A stretch of 64,000 bases of DNA from Kitasatospora xanthocidica (GCF_014656195.1 NZ_BNBY01000012.1:124001-188000); one strand, 5' to 3'; positions 41,679 to 51,440 are shown, numbered from the stretch's first letter. The notes: generated from the sequence alone by a model not told the origin. A program made the numbers and translations.

Positions 41679-43832
41679 TCACCCGCCGTGAGCGTCGGCG
41701 GGCGGCGGCTCCGGGTGGTGGCAGGCCGCCTGGTGGTCGGCCCCGGGATCGCCGGTCAGCGCCGGTCGCTCCTGCTCGCAGCGGGTCCGGTCGGCCGGGG
41801 TGGTGAGCCCGGCGTAGCGGGGGCAGCGGGTGCGGAAGGGGCAGCCGGCGCGGCGCTCGGTGGGGGAGGGCGGGTCGCCGGCGAGCAGGACGCGGTCCCG
41901 GGCGCGTTCGGCGGCGGGGTCGGGCAGCGGGACGGCGGAGAGCAGGGCGCGGGTGTACGGATGCCGGGGGCGGTCGAAGACGGCGGAGACCTCGCCCTGC
42001 TCGACCGTCCGGCCGAGGTACATCACGCTGACCCGGTCGGCGAGGTGCCGGATCACCGAGAGGTCGTGCGAGACGAACAGGTAGGAGAGTCCGAGCTCCG
42101 CCTTGAGCGCCTGCAGCAGGTTGAGCACCCCGGCCTGGATGGAGACGTCCAGCGCGGAGACCGGTTCGTCCAGCACCAGCAGCTTGGGGCGGACGGCGAG
42201 GGCGCGGGCGATGGAGACGCGCTGGCGCTGGCCGCCGGAGAACTGGTGCGGGTAGCGGACGGCGTGCTCCGGGTCGAGGCCGACCTGGCGCAGCAGCTCG
42301 GGCACCCGGCGGGCGATCTCCGCGCGGGGGGCGCGCTGGGTGAGCAGGGGTTCCGCGACGATGTCGCCGATCGGCATCCGGGGGTCGAGGCTGGCCATCG
42401 GGTCCTGGAAGACGATCTGCAGTTCGGCGCGCAGCCGGTGGGCCTCGGCCCGGGTGAGCCGGGCGGTGTCGTGGCCGAGCAGTTCGATCCGGCCGCTCTC
42501 CGGGGCGCCGAGCCGCAGCAGTTCGAACAGCGTGGTGGACTTGCCGGAGCCGGACTCGCCGACCAGGCCGAGGGTCTCGCCCTCCCGCAGGTCCAGGTCG
42601 ACGCCGTCGACCGCGTACACCTCGCCGACCTTGCGCTTGAACACCGTGCCCTTGAGGAGCGGAAACGTTTTGCCAAGGCCGCTGACCGCCAGCACCGGCG
42701 CCCGCCCGGAGCGGTCGGAGCGGTCGGAGCGGTCGGAGCCATCGGAGCGGCCGGAGCGGCCGGAGCCGCCGGAGGGCGCGGGCAGCTCGGGCACGGGGTA
42801 GACCTCGGCCGGCGCGGGCCGGCGGCCGGCGAGCTCCGCCGACCGCACGCACGCCGACAGGTGGTCACCCGCCCCCTCCGAAGCGGGCTCCAGCACCGGC
42901 TCCGCCGTCGAGCAGCGGTCCTGCGCCAGCGGGCAGCGCGGCGCGAACGGGCAGCCCGGCGGCAGCTCGGCCATCGGCGCCGGGGCGCCGGGGATGGGTA
43001 CGAGCGGACCGCCGCGCCCGTCCAGCCGGGGCAGCGCGCCGATCAGTCCGAGCGCGTACGGGTGGTGCGGGGCCTCGAACAGTTCGTCCACGCCGGCCGT
43101 CTCGACCACCCGTCCGGCGTACATCACCGCGACCCGGTCGGCCGTCCCGGCGATCACCCCGAGGTCGTGGCTGACCAGGACGAGCGCGGCGCCGGTCTCC
43201 CGGCGGGCGGTGCGCAGCACGTCCAGCACCTGGGCCTGGATGGTGACGTCGAGCGCGGTGGTGGGCTCGTCGGCGAGCAGGATGTCGGGCTCGTTGGCGA
43301 CGGCCATGGCGATCATCGCGCGCTGGCGCATGCCGCCGGAGAACTCGTGCGGGAAGCTGTCCAGGGCCCGGTCGGGCGCGGGGATGCCGACCAGGTCGAG
43401 GAGTTCGGCGGCCCGGCGCCGCGCGGTGGCCTTGTCCACCCGCTGGTGGATCCGGACCGCCTCGGCTATCTGGTCGCCGATCCGGTAGACCGGGGTGAAC
43501 GCGGAGAGCGGGTCCTGGAAGACCATGGCGACCCGGCGGCCGCGGATCGCCGCGAGCTCCTTGCCCGGCAGCCCCACCAGCTCCCGGCCGTCCAGCCGCA
43601 CCGACCCGCTGACCCGCGCCGTCCCGGGCAGCAGTCCGAGCACGGAGAGCGCGGTGACGGACTTCCCGGAGCCGGACTCCCCGACGATGCCGAGGGTCTC
43701 GCCGCGCCGCAGGGTGAGGTCCACCCCGCGGACGGCGGGGACCGGGCCGTGCGGCCCGGCGAAGTCCACCCGAAGGTCCCGGACGGCGAGCAGCGGGGTG
43801 TCGACGGTGGTGGTGTCGAGGGCGGTGGTCAC
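41679..43832 (-). CDS. fused dual ATP-binding protein of a peptide ABC importer (DppD-DppF fusion)
   Basis: A 717-residue protein with two complete ABC domains. Domain 1: Walker A GESGSGKS (51-58), signature FSGGMRQ, Walker B ILLADEPTT. Domain 2: Walker A GESGSGKS (425-432), FSGGQRQR, LLVLDEPVS. Each domain is followed by the oligopeptide-type Cys-rich tail (Cys294, 300, 307, 328 in the first; CPFRTRCP...C...C in the second), the kind that can hold an iron-sulfur cluster. A Gly/Ser/Arg/Asp repeat linker (GSDRSDRSDRSG, ~355-377) joins them. In most operons these are separate DppD and DppF. It overlaps the permease gene by 4 bases. Confidence 0.95.
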   Translation of the reverse strand: MTTALDTTTVDTPLLAVRDLRVDFAGPHGPVPAVRGVDLTLRRGETLGIVGESGSGKSVTALSVLGLLPGTARVSGSVRLDGRELVGLPGKELAAIRGRRVAMVFQDPLSAFTPVYRIGDQIAEAVRIHQRVDKATARRRAAELLDLVGIPAPDRALDSFPHEFSGGMRQRAMIAMAVANEPDILLADEPTTALDVTIQAQVLDVLRTARRETGAALVLVSHDLGVIAGTADRVAVMYAGRVVETAGVDELFEAPHHPYALGLIGALPRLDGRGGPLVPIPGAPAPMAELPPGCPFAPRCPLAQDRCSTAEPVLEPASEGAGDHLSACVRSAELAGRRPAPAEVYPVPELPAPSGGSGRSGRSDGSDRSDRSDRSGRAPVLAVSGLGKTFPLLKGTVFKRKVGEVYAVDGVDLDLREGETLGLVGESGSGKSTTLFELLRLGAPESGRIELLGHDTARLTRAEAHRLRAELQIVFQDPMASLDPRMPIGDIVAEPLLTQRAPRAEIARRVPELLRQVGLDPEHAVRYPHQFSGGQRQRVSIARALAVRPKLLVLDEPVSALDVSIQAGVLNLLQALKAELGLSYLFVSHDLSVIRHLADRVSVMYLGRTVEQGEVSAVFDRPRHPYTRALLSAVPLPDPAAERARDRVLLAGDPPSPTERRAGCPFRTRCPRYAGLTTPADRTRCEQERPALTGDPGADHQAACHHPEPPPADAHGG

Positions 43833-44755
43833 GGGCGCTTCCTACGGGGGCGACGGCGGGGCGCGGCCCCGGAGGTGGGGTCGAGCGCGTCGCGCAGCCC
43901 GTCCCCGATCAGGTTGACGGCGAGGACGAAGACCACCAGCAGGCCGGCGGCGAAGTAGAACAGCCAGGGGAAGACCGGGGCCTCGCTGGTCCCGGCGGCG
44001 AGCAGGGTGCCGAGCGAGACGTCCGGCGCCTTGACCCCGAAGCCGAAGTAGGAGAGCGCGGTCTCGCTCATCACCGCGCCGCCGACGGCGATGGTGGCGT
44101 CGATGATGAGGAAGGAGGCGACGTTCGGCAGGATGTGCCGGCTGATGATCCGCAGCGGCCGCACGCCCATGAACCGCGCGGCGCGGACGAATTCGCGCTC
44201 GCGCAGGGAGATGGTCATCGAGCGGACCACCCGGGCGGTGATCATCCAGTTGAACAGCGCGAGGAGCAGCACGAAGGCGATCCAGCCGGCGCTCTTCAGC
44301 CGGGACGAGACGATGGTGATGATCAGGAAGCTGGGGAAGACCAGCATCAGGTCCACCAGGAACATCAGCGCCCGGTCGGCCCAGCCGCCGAAGTAGCCGG
44401 CGCAGGCGCCCACCACGGAGGCCAGCACGGTGGAGAACAGCGCCACCAGCAGGCCGATGACCAGCGACTTCTGCAGCCCGCGGACGGTCTGCGCGAACAC
44501 GTCCTGGCCGACCCCGTTGGTGCCGAACCAGTGGTCGGCGGACGGGGGTTGGTGCAGAGCGGAGAAGTCCGGGGCGGCGTAGTCCCAGGGCGTGAGGTAC
44601 GGGCCGCCGAAGGCGAGCGCGAACAGCAGCAGGACGACGACGGTCCCGGTGACGGCGCCGCGGGCGGCGAGCAGCCGGGCGAGGACGAGCCGTCCCCGGC
44701 CGGTGGACCGGGGTGCGGTGGCCGAGGCGGAGGGCTCGGCGACGGTGGTGGTCAT
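43829..44755 (-). CDS. peptide ABC permease, DppC type
   Basis: A 308-residue inner-membrane permease with six helices. The DppC-type N-terminal extension (LHQPPSADHWFGTNGVGQDVFAQTVRG) precedes the core, and the coupling loop EFVRAARFMGVRPLRIISRHILPN is the EAA motif. ATG 44755 has GGAGGTGA at ideal spacing. It is the middle gene of a dppB-dppC-dppDF order on the minus strand. Confidence 0.95.
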   Translation of the reverse strand: MTTTVAEPSASATAPRSTGRGRLVLARLLAARGAVTGTVVVLLLFALAFGGPYLTPWDYAAPDFSALHQPPSADHWFGTNGVGQDVFAQTVRGLQKSLVIGLLVALFSTVLASVVGACAGYFGGWADRALMFLVDLMLVFPSFLIITIVSSRLKSAGWIAFVLLLALFNWMITARVVRSMTISLREREFVRAARFMGVRPLRIISRHILPNVASFLIIDATIAVGGAVMSETALSYFGFGVKAPDVSLGTLLAAGTSEAPVFPWLFYFAAGLLVVFVLAVNLIGDGLRDALDPTSGAAPRRRPRRKRP

Positions 44756-44771
44756 CTCAGGTCACCTCCGG

Positions 44772-45752
44772 TCAGGACCGCACGCGCGGGTCGAGGGCGG
44801 CGTGCAGGGTGTCGGCGAGGAAGCCGGAGGCGAGGACGACGACGGCGGTGAACAGGTTGACGGCCACGACGGAGTTGACGTCCTGTTCGTTGATCGACTG
44901 GATCAGCCACTCGCCCATGCCGTGCCAGCCGAAGATCGTCTCGGTGAAGATCGCGCCGGTGAAGATGCCCAGGAAGCTGTAGGCGAACATGGTCGACATC
45001 GGGATCACGGCGGTCCGCAGCCCGTGCCTCAGCAGCGCCTGCCGGCGGGTGAGGCCCTTGGCCTCGGCGGTGCGCAGGTAGTCGGAGCCGAGCACGTCGA
45101 GCATGGTGCCGCGCTGGTAGCGGCTGTAGGTGGCGAGGCCGCCGAGGGCCAGCGAGATGGTCGGCAGCAGCAGGTGCAGCGCCCAGTCGGCCAGGTGGGT
45201 GCCGAGGCCGCCGGTGAGTCCGGGGGTCTCGTAGCCGGTGAACGGGATCACGTCGTGGCCGGCCGCGTCCTTGGCGGCGATGGCGCCGTTCTTGAGGAAC
45301 AGCGCGACCAGGAAGACCGGGGTGGAGAGCAGGACGAAGGACAGCACGGTGAGCAGCCGGTCGGAGAACCGGTACTGGCGCACGGCGCTCCAGGCCCCGG
45401 CGGCGACGCCGAGGACCATGCCGAGCAGGCTGCCGAGCAGCAGCAGCCGCAGCGAGACCCAGACCCGGCGGCCGAAGTCGTCGGAGACCGGGGTGTCGTG
45501 GATGGTCCGGCCGAGGTCGCCGTGGAGCAGCCCGCCGGCCCAGTGGCCGAAGCGCTCGACGACCGGGGTGTGGTCGTTCAGGTTGAGCGCGGTGAGCTGG
45601 TGCTCGACCGATTCGGCGGCCGGGCGCGGGACCTTGGCGTCGAAGTAGGTGCGCGGCTGCAGGGCGGTCGCGGATATCGCGTACGCCAGGAACACGGCGG
45701 CGATCAGCAGCGCCGTGTAGTAGCCCAGGCGCTTCGCCAGGTAGCGGAGCAT
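44772..45752 (-). CDS. peptide ABC permease, DppB type
   Basis: A 326-residue permease: an N-terminal helix, a large extracytoplasmic loop (LQPRTYFDAKVPRP...HWAGGLLHGDLGRT), then five helices, with the EAA loop SDYLRTAEAKGLTRRQALLRHGLR. It is the first gene of the importer operon, 16 bases before dppC. The start is ATG 45752 with a weak GGGCGG ribosome site. It is divergent from the binding-protein gene. Confidence 0.95.
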   Translation of the reverse strand: MLRYLAKRLGYYTALLIAAVFLAYAISATALQPRTYFDAKVPRPAAESVEHQLTALNLNDHTPVVERFGHWAGGLLHGDLGRTIHDTPVSDDFGRRVWVSLRLLLLGSLLGMVLGVAAGAWSAVRQYRFSDRLLTVLSFVLLSTPVFLVALFLKNGAIAAKDAAGHDVIPFTGYETPGLTGGLGTHLADWALHLLLPTISLALGGLATYSRYQRGTMLDVLGSDYLRTAEAKGLTRRQALLRHGLRTAVIPMSTMFAYSFLGIFTGAIFTETIFGWHGMGEWLIQSINEQDVNSVVAVNLFTAVVVLASGFLADTLHAALDPRVRS

Positions 45753-46089
45753 CAGCGGCCGCCCGGGGTGGCGGGGGCGGGGCCGACGCGTCTGGTGGGC
45801 ATCGGGTGGTGGCCTTCGGTCGGGGCCCGGATCGGGCGTCAGGTGGCGGAGGTGGCAGGGGAGTCGGGAAAGCGCAGGTCAGAGTGAAGCACCCGGGGAC
45901 AGCGGGCGTGTTGCGGCAGCGTTGCCGCAGGTGACGTTTGGATCAGGTGTGCGTTCCTCCCCCTGGTGGCCGGTCTGATCCGCTGTTACGTTCCTCTGGC
46001 TCGATGCCGGATTGAGTGCCCACGCTCAAGCCGGGTCATGCCTGTCGCGCCGCAACTCCTGTTCCGCAGACCTCACCAGGGGGACCCTC
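45753..46089. other. divergent promoter region of the peptide importer
   Basis: About 337 bases between dppB and the binding-protein gene, without a gene. The stretch 45930-46010 is less GC-rich and contains TTTGGATCAGG and TGTTACGTT, which could form a plus-strand promoter, but the match is weak. No regulator dyad stood out. Confidence 0.35.
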
Positions 46090-47793
46090 ATGGACGCTTC
46101 CACCACGGCTCGCCGCCTCGGCCGGGCCACCGCCCTCGCCGTCGCCGCCGCGCTGGCGGTCACCGCGTGCACCTCGGGCGGGGGCGGATCCGGAGACGGC
46201 GTGGCCAAGAGCGAGCCGCCGAGACAGGACTCCCAGGACATCAACGCCAAGCCGCTGGACCAGGTCAAGGACGGCGGCGAGGTGCGCTTCCCGCTGTACC
46301 AGTGGATCACCCAGTGGAACCCGTTCCAGGTGGACGGCCGGTACGGCGACGCCGTCGAGATCATGCGCATGCTGGAGCCGGACCTCTTCACCACCGACGC
46401 CGCCGGCAACTTCCAGCCGGTCACCGACTACCTGCAGGAGGCCAAGGTCACCTCGACCTCCCCGCAGGTGATCACCTACAAGCTCAACCCCAAGGCGAAG
46501 TGGTCGGACGGCAAGCCGCTGGGCTACCTGGACTTCAAGGCGGACTGGGAGGCCAGCAACGGCAAGAAGGACGGCTACAACATCGCCGACTCCGCCGGCT
46601 ACGAGCTGATCTCCGCCGTCGAGCAGGGGGCGGACCCGACCGAGGTCAAGGTGACCTTCTCCGAGCCGTACGCCGACTGGCAGAACCTGTTCCGCCCGCT
46701 GATCCCGGCGGCGGGCATCGGGACCCCGGACGACTTCAACCAGGGCTGGGTGGAGAAGATCCCGATCACCGCGGGCCCGCTGAAGGTCGGGACCGCGGAC
46801 AAGACCGCGCAGACCCTGACCCTGGTCCCGGACCCGGCCTGGTGGGGGACGAAGCCCAAGGCCGACCGGATCACCTTCCGGGTGATGTCCCAGTCGGCGA
46901 CCACCCAGGCGTTCCTCAACAACGAGATCGACTTCGCCACGGCCGGCACCGCCGCCGCGTACGGGCAGCTCAAGGACTCCAAGGACGCCGTGATCCGCAC
47001 CGCCAGTCCGTGGGACGAGGTGCACATCTCGTTCGGCCAGGGCGGCGCGCTGGCGGACCAGAAGGTCCGCCAGGCGCTCGGGAGGGCGCTGGACCGCTCG
47101 GCGCTGATCAAGATCGCGAACAACGGCGTCCCGGTGGAGTTCAAGCCGCTCGGCAACCACATCATCATGCCCAACCAGACCGGCTACCAGGACAACTCCG
47201 GCGACTGGGCGAAGTTCGACCTGGGCGCGGCCAAGAAGCTGCTCGACGAGGCGGGCTGGAAGGAGGCGGGCAGCGGTCAGCCGCGCACCAAGGACGGGAA
47301 GCAGCTGGAGCTGCACTGGGTCGTCAACGACGCCACCCCGCAGGCGCAGTTGGACCTGGCCACCGCCGCCGCCGCGATGTGGCTGACGGCCGGGGTCAAG
47401 GTCGACCTCGACAAGGTCCCCTCCAACGACTTCTTCACCAAGTACGTGAACCCGGGCAAGTTCGAGATCGCCAGCTGGCGGAACACCGACTCGTTCCCGC
47501 TCTCCAGCTCCCTCCTCAACTTCCGCCTGCCGGTGGGGGAGAACGTCTTCGGCAACTTCTCGAAGCTCGGCACGCCGGAGATCGACGCGCTGCTGAAGAA
47601 GGCGGCCGGCACGCTCGACCCGGCGGAGGCCGCGAAGCTCTACAACCAGGCCGACGCGAAGATCTGGGAGCTCGGCCACACCGTCGAGCTCTACCAGCGG
47701 CCGACCGTGGTGGCGGCCCGCAAGGGCCTGGCCAACTACGGCGCGTTCGGTCTGGCCGGCGTGGACTACTCCAAGGTCGGCTGGGAGAAGTAA
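46090..47793 (+). CDS. peptide ABC transporter substrate-binding lipoprotein (SBP family 5)
   Basis: A 567-residue binding protein. The signal peptide ends with lipobox VTAC at about residue 27. The family 5 fold features are YKLNPKAKWSDGKPL, FRVMSQSATTQAFLNNEIDF, VRQALGRALDRSALIK and the C-terminal region ending VDYSKVGWEK. It should deliver peptides to the DppBC-DF transporter encoded divergently. ATG 46090 is preferred to a longer frame from 46012 because it begins the signal peptide and has AGGGGG upstream. A compact hairpin follows the stop. Confidence 0.94.
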   Translation: MDASTTARRLGRATALAVAAALAVTACTSGGGGSGDGVAKSEPPRQDSQDINAKPLDQVKDGGEVRFPLYQWITQWNPFQVDGRYGDAVEIMRMLEPDLFTTDAAGNFQPVTDYLQEAKVTSTSPQVITYKLNPKAKWSDGKPLGYLDFKADWEASNGKKDGYNIADSAGYELISAVEQGADPTEVKVTFSEPYADWQNLFRPLIPAAGIGTPDDFNQGWVEKIPITAGPLKVGTADKTAQTLTLVPDPAWWGTKPKADRITFRVMSQSATTQAFLNNEIDFATAGTAAAYGQLKDSKDAVIRTASPWDEVHISFGQGGALADQKVRQALGRALDRSALIKIANNGVPVEFKPLGNHIIMPNQTGYQDNSGDWAKFDLGAAKKLLDEAGWKEAGSGQPRTKDGKQLELHWVVNDATPQAQLDLATAAAAMWLTAGVKVDLDKVPSNDFFTKYVNPGKFEIASWRNTDSFPLSSSLLNFRLPVGENVFGNFSKLGTPEIDALLKKAAGTLDPAEAAKLYNQADAKIWELGHTVELYQRPTVVAARKGLANYGAFGLAGVDYSKVGWEK

Positions 47794-47811
47794 CCGCCGC
47801 GCACGCGGCGG
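47794..47811 (+). terminator. hairpin after the peptide-binding protein
   Basis: CCGCCGC (47794-47800) and GCGGCGG (47805-47811) form a tight hairpin with a four-base loop, directly after the TAA stop codon. Confidence 0.6.
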
Positions 47812-48290
47812 GCCGGGCCGCACGGCAGGCGCTGGCGAGCAGCGCGGTGATCACGAGGCCGGTGGCGCGGACACGGGAAGGTCGGCTCCGCCGCCCCCGC
47901 TGTCCCGCCACCCGCCTTGACCTTCCGCGTTGCCCGCAGGCCGCCCGTGTCATGGGGCCCCGCAGGGCCCGCGTCCTTCCGACCGGGATGAATCTAGCGG
48001 CGCCGGGGCCCCTCGCGGCGCAGCGCGCGGGGCGCGCCCGGAAACCCGCCGCGCTGTCACCCGGTTCGCGCACCGGAGCGTCAACTACGGCTGACGGCAA
48101 GGAAAAAAGGGACATACGGGGTCATTGAGGCGGGGCTGCCCTGGGGCCCCGTCGGCGCGGCCCCAGGTCCCCGACCGGCCCCCGACCGGCGCATTGCCCG
48201 GCGCGCGCGCCGCGCCGGTGCGTGCGCCGGGCCCGGGGCGCTGCCAGGATGCGCGGGACGACCCGCCCTCCCGACCCCGGAGCAGCCCCG
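47812..48290. other. 480-base region without a recognised gene
   Basis: No credible coding frame. The stretch 48080-48125 (containing GGAAAAAAGGGACATACG) is notably AT-richer and may hold promoter elements for the downstream LtrA gene. The rest is GC-rich with short inverted repeats. Confidence 0.4.
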
Positions 48291-49505
48291 ATGGCCAGTG
48301 ACCCCGCCGCCGCGGCACCCCGCGCCCAGCACGTCGACCCGCCGCCGGTGCGCCCGATGATCCCGCGCGACCGCGACGAGCCGCACCGGGTCGCCACCCC
48401 GCTGGAACTGTTCTTCGACCTCTGCTTCGTCGTCGCCGTCGGCCAGGCCGGGCGCGAACTCGCCCACTCCCTCGCGGCCGGGCACTACGGGGAGGGGCTG
48501 CGCGGCTACGCGCTGGCCTTCTTCGCGATCTGGTGGGCCTGGATGAACTTCACCTGGTTCGCCTCCGCGTACGACTGCGACGACGTGCCGTACCGGATCA
48601 CCACGCTGGTGCAGATCGCCGGGGTGCTGATCCTCGCCGCCGGGGTGCCCCGGCTGTTCGCCACCCAGGACCTGGCGCTGGCGATCACCGGGTACGTGGT
48701 GATGCGCCTCGCGATGGTGACCCAGTGGCTGCGCGCGGCGGCCGGCGAGCAGGGCGAGGCCCGCCGGGTCGCGGTGCGGTACGCGGTGGGGATCACGGTC
48801 TGCCAGCTCGGCTGGGTGGTGCTGCTGCTCCTGCCGCACGGCGCCCGCCCGTACGTCATCCCGGTCGGGGTGCTGTGCGAGCTGGCCGTGCCGGTGATCG
48901 CGGAGCTGCGGATGCAGACCTCCTGGCACCCGCACCACATCTCCGAGCGGTACGGGCTGTTCACCCTGATCGTGCTCGGCGAGACGGTGGCGGCGGCGAC
49001 CGTCGCGGTGCAGTCCGCGGTCGACGAGCACGAGGAGCTGGGCAGACTGGTGCCGGTGGCCGTCGGCGGCCTGCTGATCTGCTTCGCCGCCTGGTGGATC
49101 TACTTCGCCCGGCCCGTCCACGAGCACCTGCGCTCCAACCGGCAGGCCTTCGCCTGGGGGTACGGGCACTACCTGGTGTTCGGCTCGGCGGCGGCGATCG
49201 GCGCCGGGCTGGAGGTGGCGGTGGAGTCGGCGGTGCACAAGGCGGAGATCTCCGAGACCGCCGCCACCGCGACGGTCACCGTGCCGACCGCGGTCTACCT
49301 GGTCACGGTCTGGTTCCTGCACTCCCGGCACACCAAGCGCGGCGCGCTCGCCCAGGCCTTGGCGCCGGCCGGGGCCGTGCTGGTGCTGGCCTGCACCGCC
49401 TTCGGCGGCTCCGGGGTGCTCGCGGCGGGCCTGGTCTGCGCGCTGATGGTGGCGGCGGGCGTGCTGGTCCACGGCCGGGAGAGCCGGGCCGGGGCCCGGC
49501 TCTAG
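48291..49505 (+). CDS. low temperature requirement protein A family (LtrA), copy 2
   Basis: A 404-residue multi-helix membrane protein. The family opening VATPLELFFDLCFVVAVGQAG and the central HISERYGLFTLIVLGETVAAAT define it as LtrA-like. It is clearly diverged from copy 1 (9827-11077), so the two are old paralogues. GGAGCAG lies 6 bases before the ATG. Its stop overlaps the convergent lysR stop by three bases (CTAG), so read-through from either side would run antisense into the other. Confidence 0.9.
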   Translation: MASDPAAAAPRAQHVDPPPVRPMIPRDRDEPHRVATPLELFFDLCFVVAVGQAGRELAHSLAAGHYGEGLRGYALAFFAIWWAWMNFTWFASAYDCDDVPYRITTLVQIAGVLILAAGVPRLFATQDLALAITGYVVMRLAMVTQWLRAAAGEQGEARRVAVRYAVGITVCQLGWVVLLLLPHGARPYVIPVGVLCELAVPVIAELRMQTSWHPHHISERYGLFTLIVLGETVAAATVAVQSAVDEHEELGRLVPVAVGGLLICFAAWWIYFARPVHEHLRSNRQAFAWGYGHYLVFGSAAAIGAGLEVAVESAVHKAEISETAATATVTVPTAVYLVTVWFLHSRHTKRGALAQALAPAGAVLVLACTAFGGSGVLAAGLVCALMVAAGVLVHGRESRAGARL

Positions 49506-50476
49506 CCCCGCCCGAGCAGGACGGGTTCGTGCCGGGTCAGCCAGGCCAGGTAGGCCGGGTTGACCTTGGCCAGGTCCAGGTAGGCGGCGCGCAGCTCGCC
49601 GTAGAGCGCGTCCAGGGCGGGCGGGCTGAGCGCGCGCGGTCGCCAGGTGAACAGCAGCCGGACGGCCAGCGGGTCCCCGTCCACCGGGCGGACGACCGTG
49701 CCGGGGCCGGGCGGGGAGGTGGGCTGGCAGGGGCGGACGGCCTCGCCGGAGGCGACCAGCTCGGCGGCGGTGGCGTTGTCCCGCACCTGCAGCACCCGGG
49801 GGTTGAGCCCGGCCTCGCTGAACACCCGGCGCATCGCCGCGTACTCGTGGTCGGCGGTCGGGTCGACCATCCAGGTGTCCTCGGCGAGGTCGGTGAGCCG
49901 GACGACCGGGCGGGTGGCGGCCGGGTGCCCGGCGGCGAGCTCGACGTACTGCGGCTCGCGGGCCATCAGCACCCGCTGTTCGGCGTCCGGCGGCACCCGT
50001 AGCGGGAAGCCCTCGCTCTCGTGCACGAAGGCCACGTCCAGCTGGTCGGCGGCGACCATCCGCAGCAGCGCGCTGGCGGAGACGTCGACGTGGATGGTGG
50101 TGTCGGTGTCCGGCAGCCGGTCGTGCACCCGGCGCAGCCAGGCCGCGACCGCGCGGCTGCCGACGCTGCCGATGCGCAGCCGGCGCTGCCGGCCGGGCCC
50201 GCTCGCGTCGCGGGCCTCCTGGCGGGCGGCGGCGACCAGCGCGGCCATCTCGGTGATCACCGGCCGGGCCCGGGAGAGCACCGAGTGGCCGAGCGCGGTG
50301 GGCCGGCTGCCGGTCTGCTCGCGGGTGAACAGGGTGCCGCCGATGGACCGTTCGATGCGGTGCAGCTGGGTGGTGAGGGAGGGCTGGGTCATGCCGAGCT
50401 GGAGCGCGGCCTTGCGGAGGCTGCCGCTGTCGGCGATCGCGCACAGCACCCGGAGGTGTCTCACGTCGAGCTCCAC
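49502..50476 (-). CDS. LysR family activator next to snapalysin genes
   Basis: A 324-residue LysR-type regulator: N-terminal winged helix (LDVRHLRVLCAIADSGSLRKAALQLGMTQPSLTTQLHRIE) and a C-terminal effector domain. GTG 50476 is chosen because the domain begins there; an in-frame ATG at 50518 would add 14 residues. It is divergent from two tandem snapalysin genes, the arrangement of MprR/SlpR-type activators of small neutral proteases in Streptomyces, and both protease promoters carry the same T-N11-A box. It most likely activates both. Confidence 0.9.
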   Translation of the reverse strand: MELDVRHLRVLCAIADSGSLRKAALQLGMTQPSLTTQLHRIERSIGGTLFTREQTGSRPTALGHSVLSRARPVITEMAALVAAARQEARDASGPGRQRRLRIGSVGSRAVAAWLRRVHDRLPDTDTTIHVDVSASALLRMVAADQLDVAFVHESEGFPLRVPPDAEQRVLMAREPQYVELAAGHPAATRPVVRLTDLAEDTWMVDPTADHEYAAMRRVFSEAGLNPRVLQVRDNATAAELVASGEAVRPCQPTSPPGPGTVVRPVDGDPLAVRLLFTWRPRALSPPALDALYGELRAAYLDLAKVNPAYLAWLTRHEPVLLGRG

Positions 50477-50565
50477 GTCGGGAGCATAGACGCCATCGAG
50501 CCTCCTCGCCAAGGACATGACAGTCAATCAAGTCTGAGCCGGGACAAGCCACGGCGGACCCCACC

Positions 50566-50602
50566 GGTATGCGACGGGGCTATCGCCGGTTGACATCATC
50601 CG
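50566..50602 (+). promoter_or_regulatory. LysR box and -35 of snapalysin 1
   Basis: A T-N11-A LysR box (50570-50582) lies 7 bases before TTGACA (50590-50595), followed by TCATCCG. A 37-base segment here is nearly repeated before snapalysin 2 at 51612-51650. No good -10 is visible, as expected of an activator-dependent promoter. Confidence 0.65.
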
Positions 50603-50743
50603 TGGCGGGCCCGGGCGGGTCGAAGCTCGGGGGCAGCAACCCGCCCCGGCCACCGACCGGGGCGGCCCCCACCGTGCGCCACCGCCGTACCCGGCCCCCA
50701 CCGGCTCCGGCGAGGCGGCGCACCGCGAATCCGGAGCCCCCAC

Positions 50744-51394
50744 ATGAAGCGATCCGTGCTGTCCGCCGCCCTGGGCCTCGCCCTCGCGGCCGGCCTCGCC
50801 GCCCTGCCCACCACCGCAGTCGCCGCGCCGGCCGCGCCCGCGGCCGTCCAGGGCTACACCCCGGCGGCACACGCCGGTCCCGCCGCGCGAGCCGCGGAGG
50901 CCGCCGACAACCAGGCCTTCTTCCGGGCCGTGGTGGCCTCGGTCAAGGCCAAGCGGGCCGCCGACCCGTGGCTGCGGTCCGTCACCGTCACCTACGACAC
51001 CGGCAACGCGCCCTCCTTCGCGAGTCAGATAGCCACCGCCGCGCGGATCTGGAACAGCTCCGTGCGCAACGTGCGGCTCCAGGAGACCGGCGGCCAGGGC
51101 GACTTCTCGTACTACGAGGGCAGCGACAGCCAGGGCTCCTACGCGAGCACCGACGGCCACGGCCACGGCTACGTGTTCCTCGACTACCAGCAGAACCAGG
51201 AGTACGACTCGGTGCGCGTCACCACCCACGAGACCGGGCACGTGCTCGGCCTGCCCGACGACTACTCCGGCCCGTGCAGCGAGCTGATGTCGGGCGGCGG
51301 CCCCGGCCCCTCCTGCACCAACCCCTACCCCGACGCCGACGAGCGGAGCCAGGTCGACTACCTCTGGGCGAACGGTCTCGCGGCGGTCCACTGA
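50744..51394 (+). CDS. snpA: snapalysin (M7 small neutral metalloprotease), copy 1
   Basis: A 216-residue secreted zinc protease. A Sec signal peptide (KRSVLSAALGLALAAGLAALP, then AVAA) and a short propeptide to about residue 75 precede the mature enzyme. The zinc motif H162-E-x2-H166-x2-G-x2-D172 is intact, with Asp as third ligand, the hallmark of family M7. Two cysteines (178, 191) can form the conserved disulfide. GGAG lies 7 bases before the ATG. It is adjacent to its presumed LysR activator and followed by a tandem paralogue. Confidence 0.96.
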   Translation: MKRSVLSAALGLALAAGLAALPTTAVAAPAAPAAVQGYTPAAHAGPAARAAEAADNQAFFRAVVASVKAKRAADPWLRSVTVTYDTGNAPSFASQIATAARIWNSSVRNVRLQETGGQGDFSYYEGSDSQGSYASTDGHGHGYVFLDYQQNQEYDSVRVTTHETGHVLGLPDDYSGPCSELMSGGGPGPSCTNPYPDADERSQVDYLWANGLAAVH

Positions 51395-51440
51395 CCTCGC
51401 CGGGACGGTGACCCGCGCCGACCGCCCCGCGGCGGTGCAA

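Noticed and set aside
47516..48115. Minus-strand frame of 199 residues after the peptide-binding protein
   Set aside because: It overlaps the end of a well-supported gene, is Arg/Ala/Pro-rich, and has no recognisable features.
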